Source: Candidatus Omnitrophota bacterium (lineage in GTDB: Bacteria > Omnitrophota > Gorgyraeia > Gygaellales > Profunditerraquicolaceae). From it: DNA of 37,994 bases. This document shows positions 37,689 through 37,994 of this stretch, piece by piece. The stretch spans positions 1 to 37,994 of the forward strand of contig JAQTQJ010000017.1 of the NCBI GenBank assembly GCA_028712255.1, written 5' to 3'. Made by a program: the position numbers and the translations under genes. Positions within the stretch are counted from its first letter, which is position 1; every line of letters begins with the position of its first letter. The notes beneath the pieces are model-generated. The model was not told the origin of the DNA. It did not search any database and was given only the letters and a program-made list of their open reading frames with translations.

Positions 37689-37994
37689 TGTTCATACCCC
37701 AAAAAGACTGCAATTAAAGTTACCCCGGTCTTAACATTCAGCATTTCATACATTTTACTTATGCTTTTTGCGACGCGCCGGCTTACAATCACCGTGTCAC
37801 CAATTTCCCAGAAACCCGGAACCCCAAGCGCTGGATTATACATTTCCCACTTAGAATTATCGGCTAACCAAATCCGTTCATTCACTGCATCCTTAATCTT
37901 AATTTCAGTATTAAGATTAGTGTATTCTTCTGCTGAACCGTCCTTACCCAAGGATTTGCTGAGATCACCCGGTGGGTTAATCGGAACAACCCCT
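37685..37994 (-). CDS. Partial phage protein of unknown function (5' end beyond window)
   Basis: The frame is open through the right edge (residues visible: GVVPINPPGDLSKSLGKDGS and onward), so the gene begins outside. The TTG at 37951 is probably internal. About 102 residues are visible. It reads INTEIKIKDAVNERIWL-like beta strands (seen as TEIKIKDAVNERIWLADNS), then NPALGVPGFWEIGDTVIVSRRVAKSI, and ends LIAVFLGYEQ. I do not recognise a family. It overlaps the methylase start by four bases, and so is in the same phage operon. Confidence 0.6.
   Translation of the reverse strand, partial: GVVPINPPGDLSKSLGKDGSAEEYTNLNTEIKIKDAVNERIWLADNSKWEMYNPALGVPGFWEIGDTVIVSRRVAKSISKMYEMLNVKTGVTLIAVFLGYEQ

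Overview
The window looks like a chromosome segment from an uncultured, strictly anaerobic bacterium with a Gram-negative envelope. The DNA is visibly AT-rich. An OprB-like porin ending in Phe and several signal-peptide proteins point to an outer membrane. The gene families (HydG-like radical SAM, paired MinD-ferredoxin ATPases, DUF2099, Orange-protein-like NifX proteins, NikR, DUF5320 proteins) recall Omnitrophota or a similar candidate phylum. That assignment is inference, because no rRNA or tRNA gene is present. Every intact gene I accept lies on the minus strand. The only plus-strand genes are two decayed ones, an aldo/keto reductase and an IS30 transposase.

Layout. 1-4.5 kb: an ACT-like gene cut by the edge, a desulforedoxin-like mini-protein too small for routine gene calling, a STAS/SEC14 protein, small exported proteins including an ankyrin protein, a reductase remnant, a holin-like protein and an MscS channel. 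4.7-5.7 kb: a dispersed hairpin element and a broken IS30 copy. 5.7-8.8 kb: a nickel module (porin, CbiM, CbiN/PDGLE-like protein, NikR) with a NikR-type operator and a structured leader. 8.9-14.1 kb: a zinc operon (zur, His-rich membrane protein, znuA, znuC, znuB, CcdA-like, TPR, DUF3299) behind a long palindromic Zur box. 14.1-31 kb: a very long co-directional run of iron-sulfur, redox and cofactor genes, ending upstream in a Fur regulator. 31-32.8 kb: a cassette that looks like a ribosomally made, radical-SAM-modified peptide system under a Fur box. 33-38 kb: the packaging end of a prophage (terminase subunits, ParB-methyltransferase fusion).

How it fits together. Three metal sensors (NikR, Zur, Fur), each with a plausible operator, organise nickel, zinc and iron handling. 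The central block joins a HydG-like enzyme with an altered auxiliary-cluster motif to DUF2099, two MinD-ferredoxin ATPases, a NifU-like scaffold and Mrp, but contains no HydE, HydF or hydrogenase. It may build a metallocofactor other than the classical H-cluster.

The best candidate for an undescribed system is at 31.0-32.8 kb. It consists of a TTGACA-N16-TAAAAT promoter overlapped by a 14/19 Fur box, a 27-residue basic peptide with one Cys and a strong ribosome site, an 11-bp hairpin that covers its stop codon, and a radical SAM/SPASM protein whose true start seems to be ATT. All functions are read from sequence alone, without database searches.
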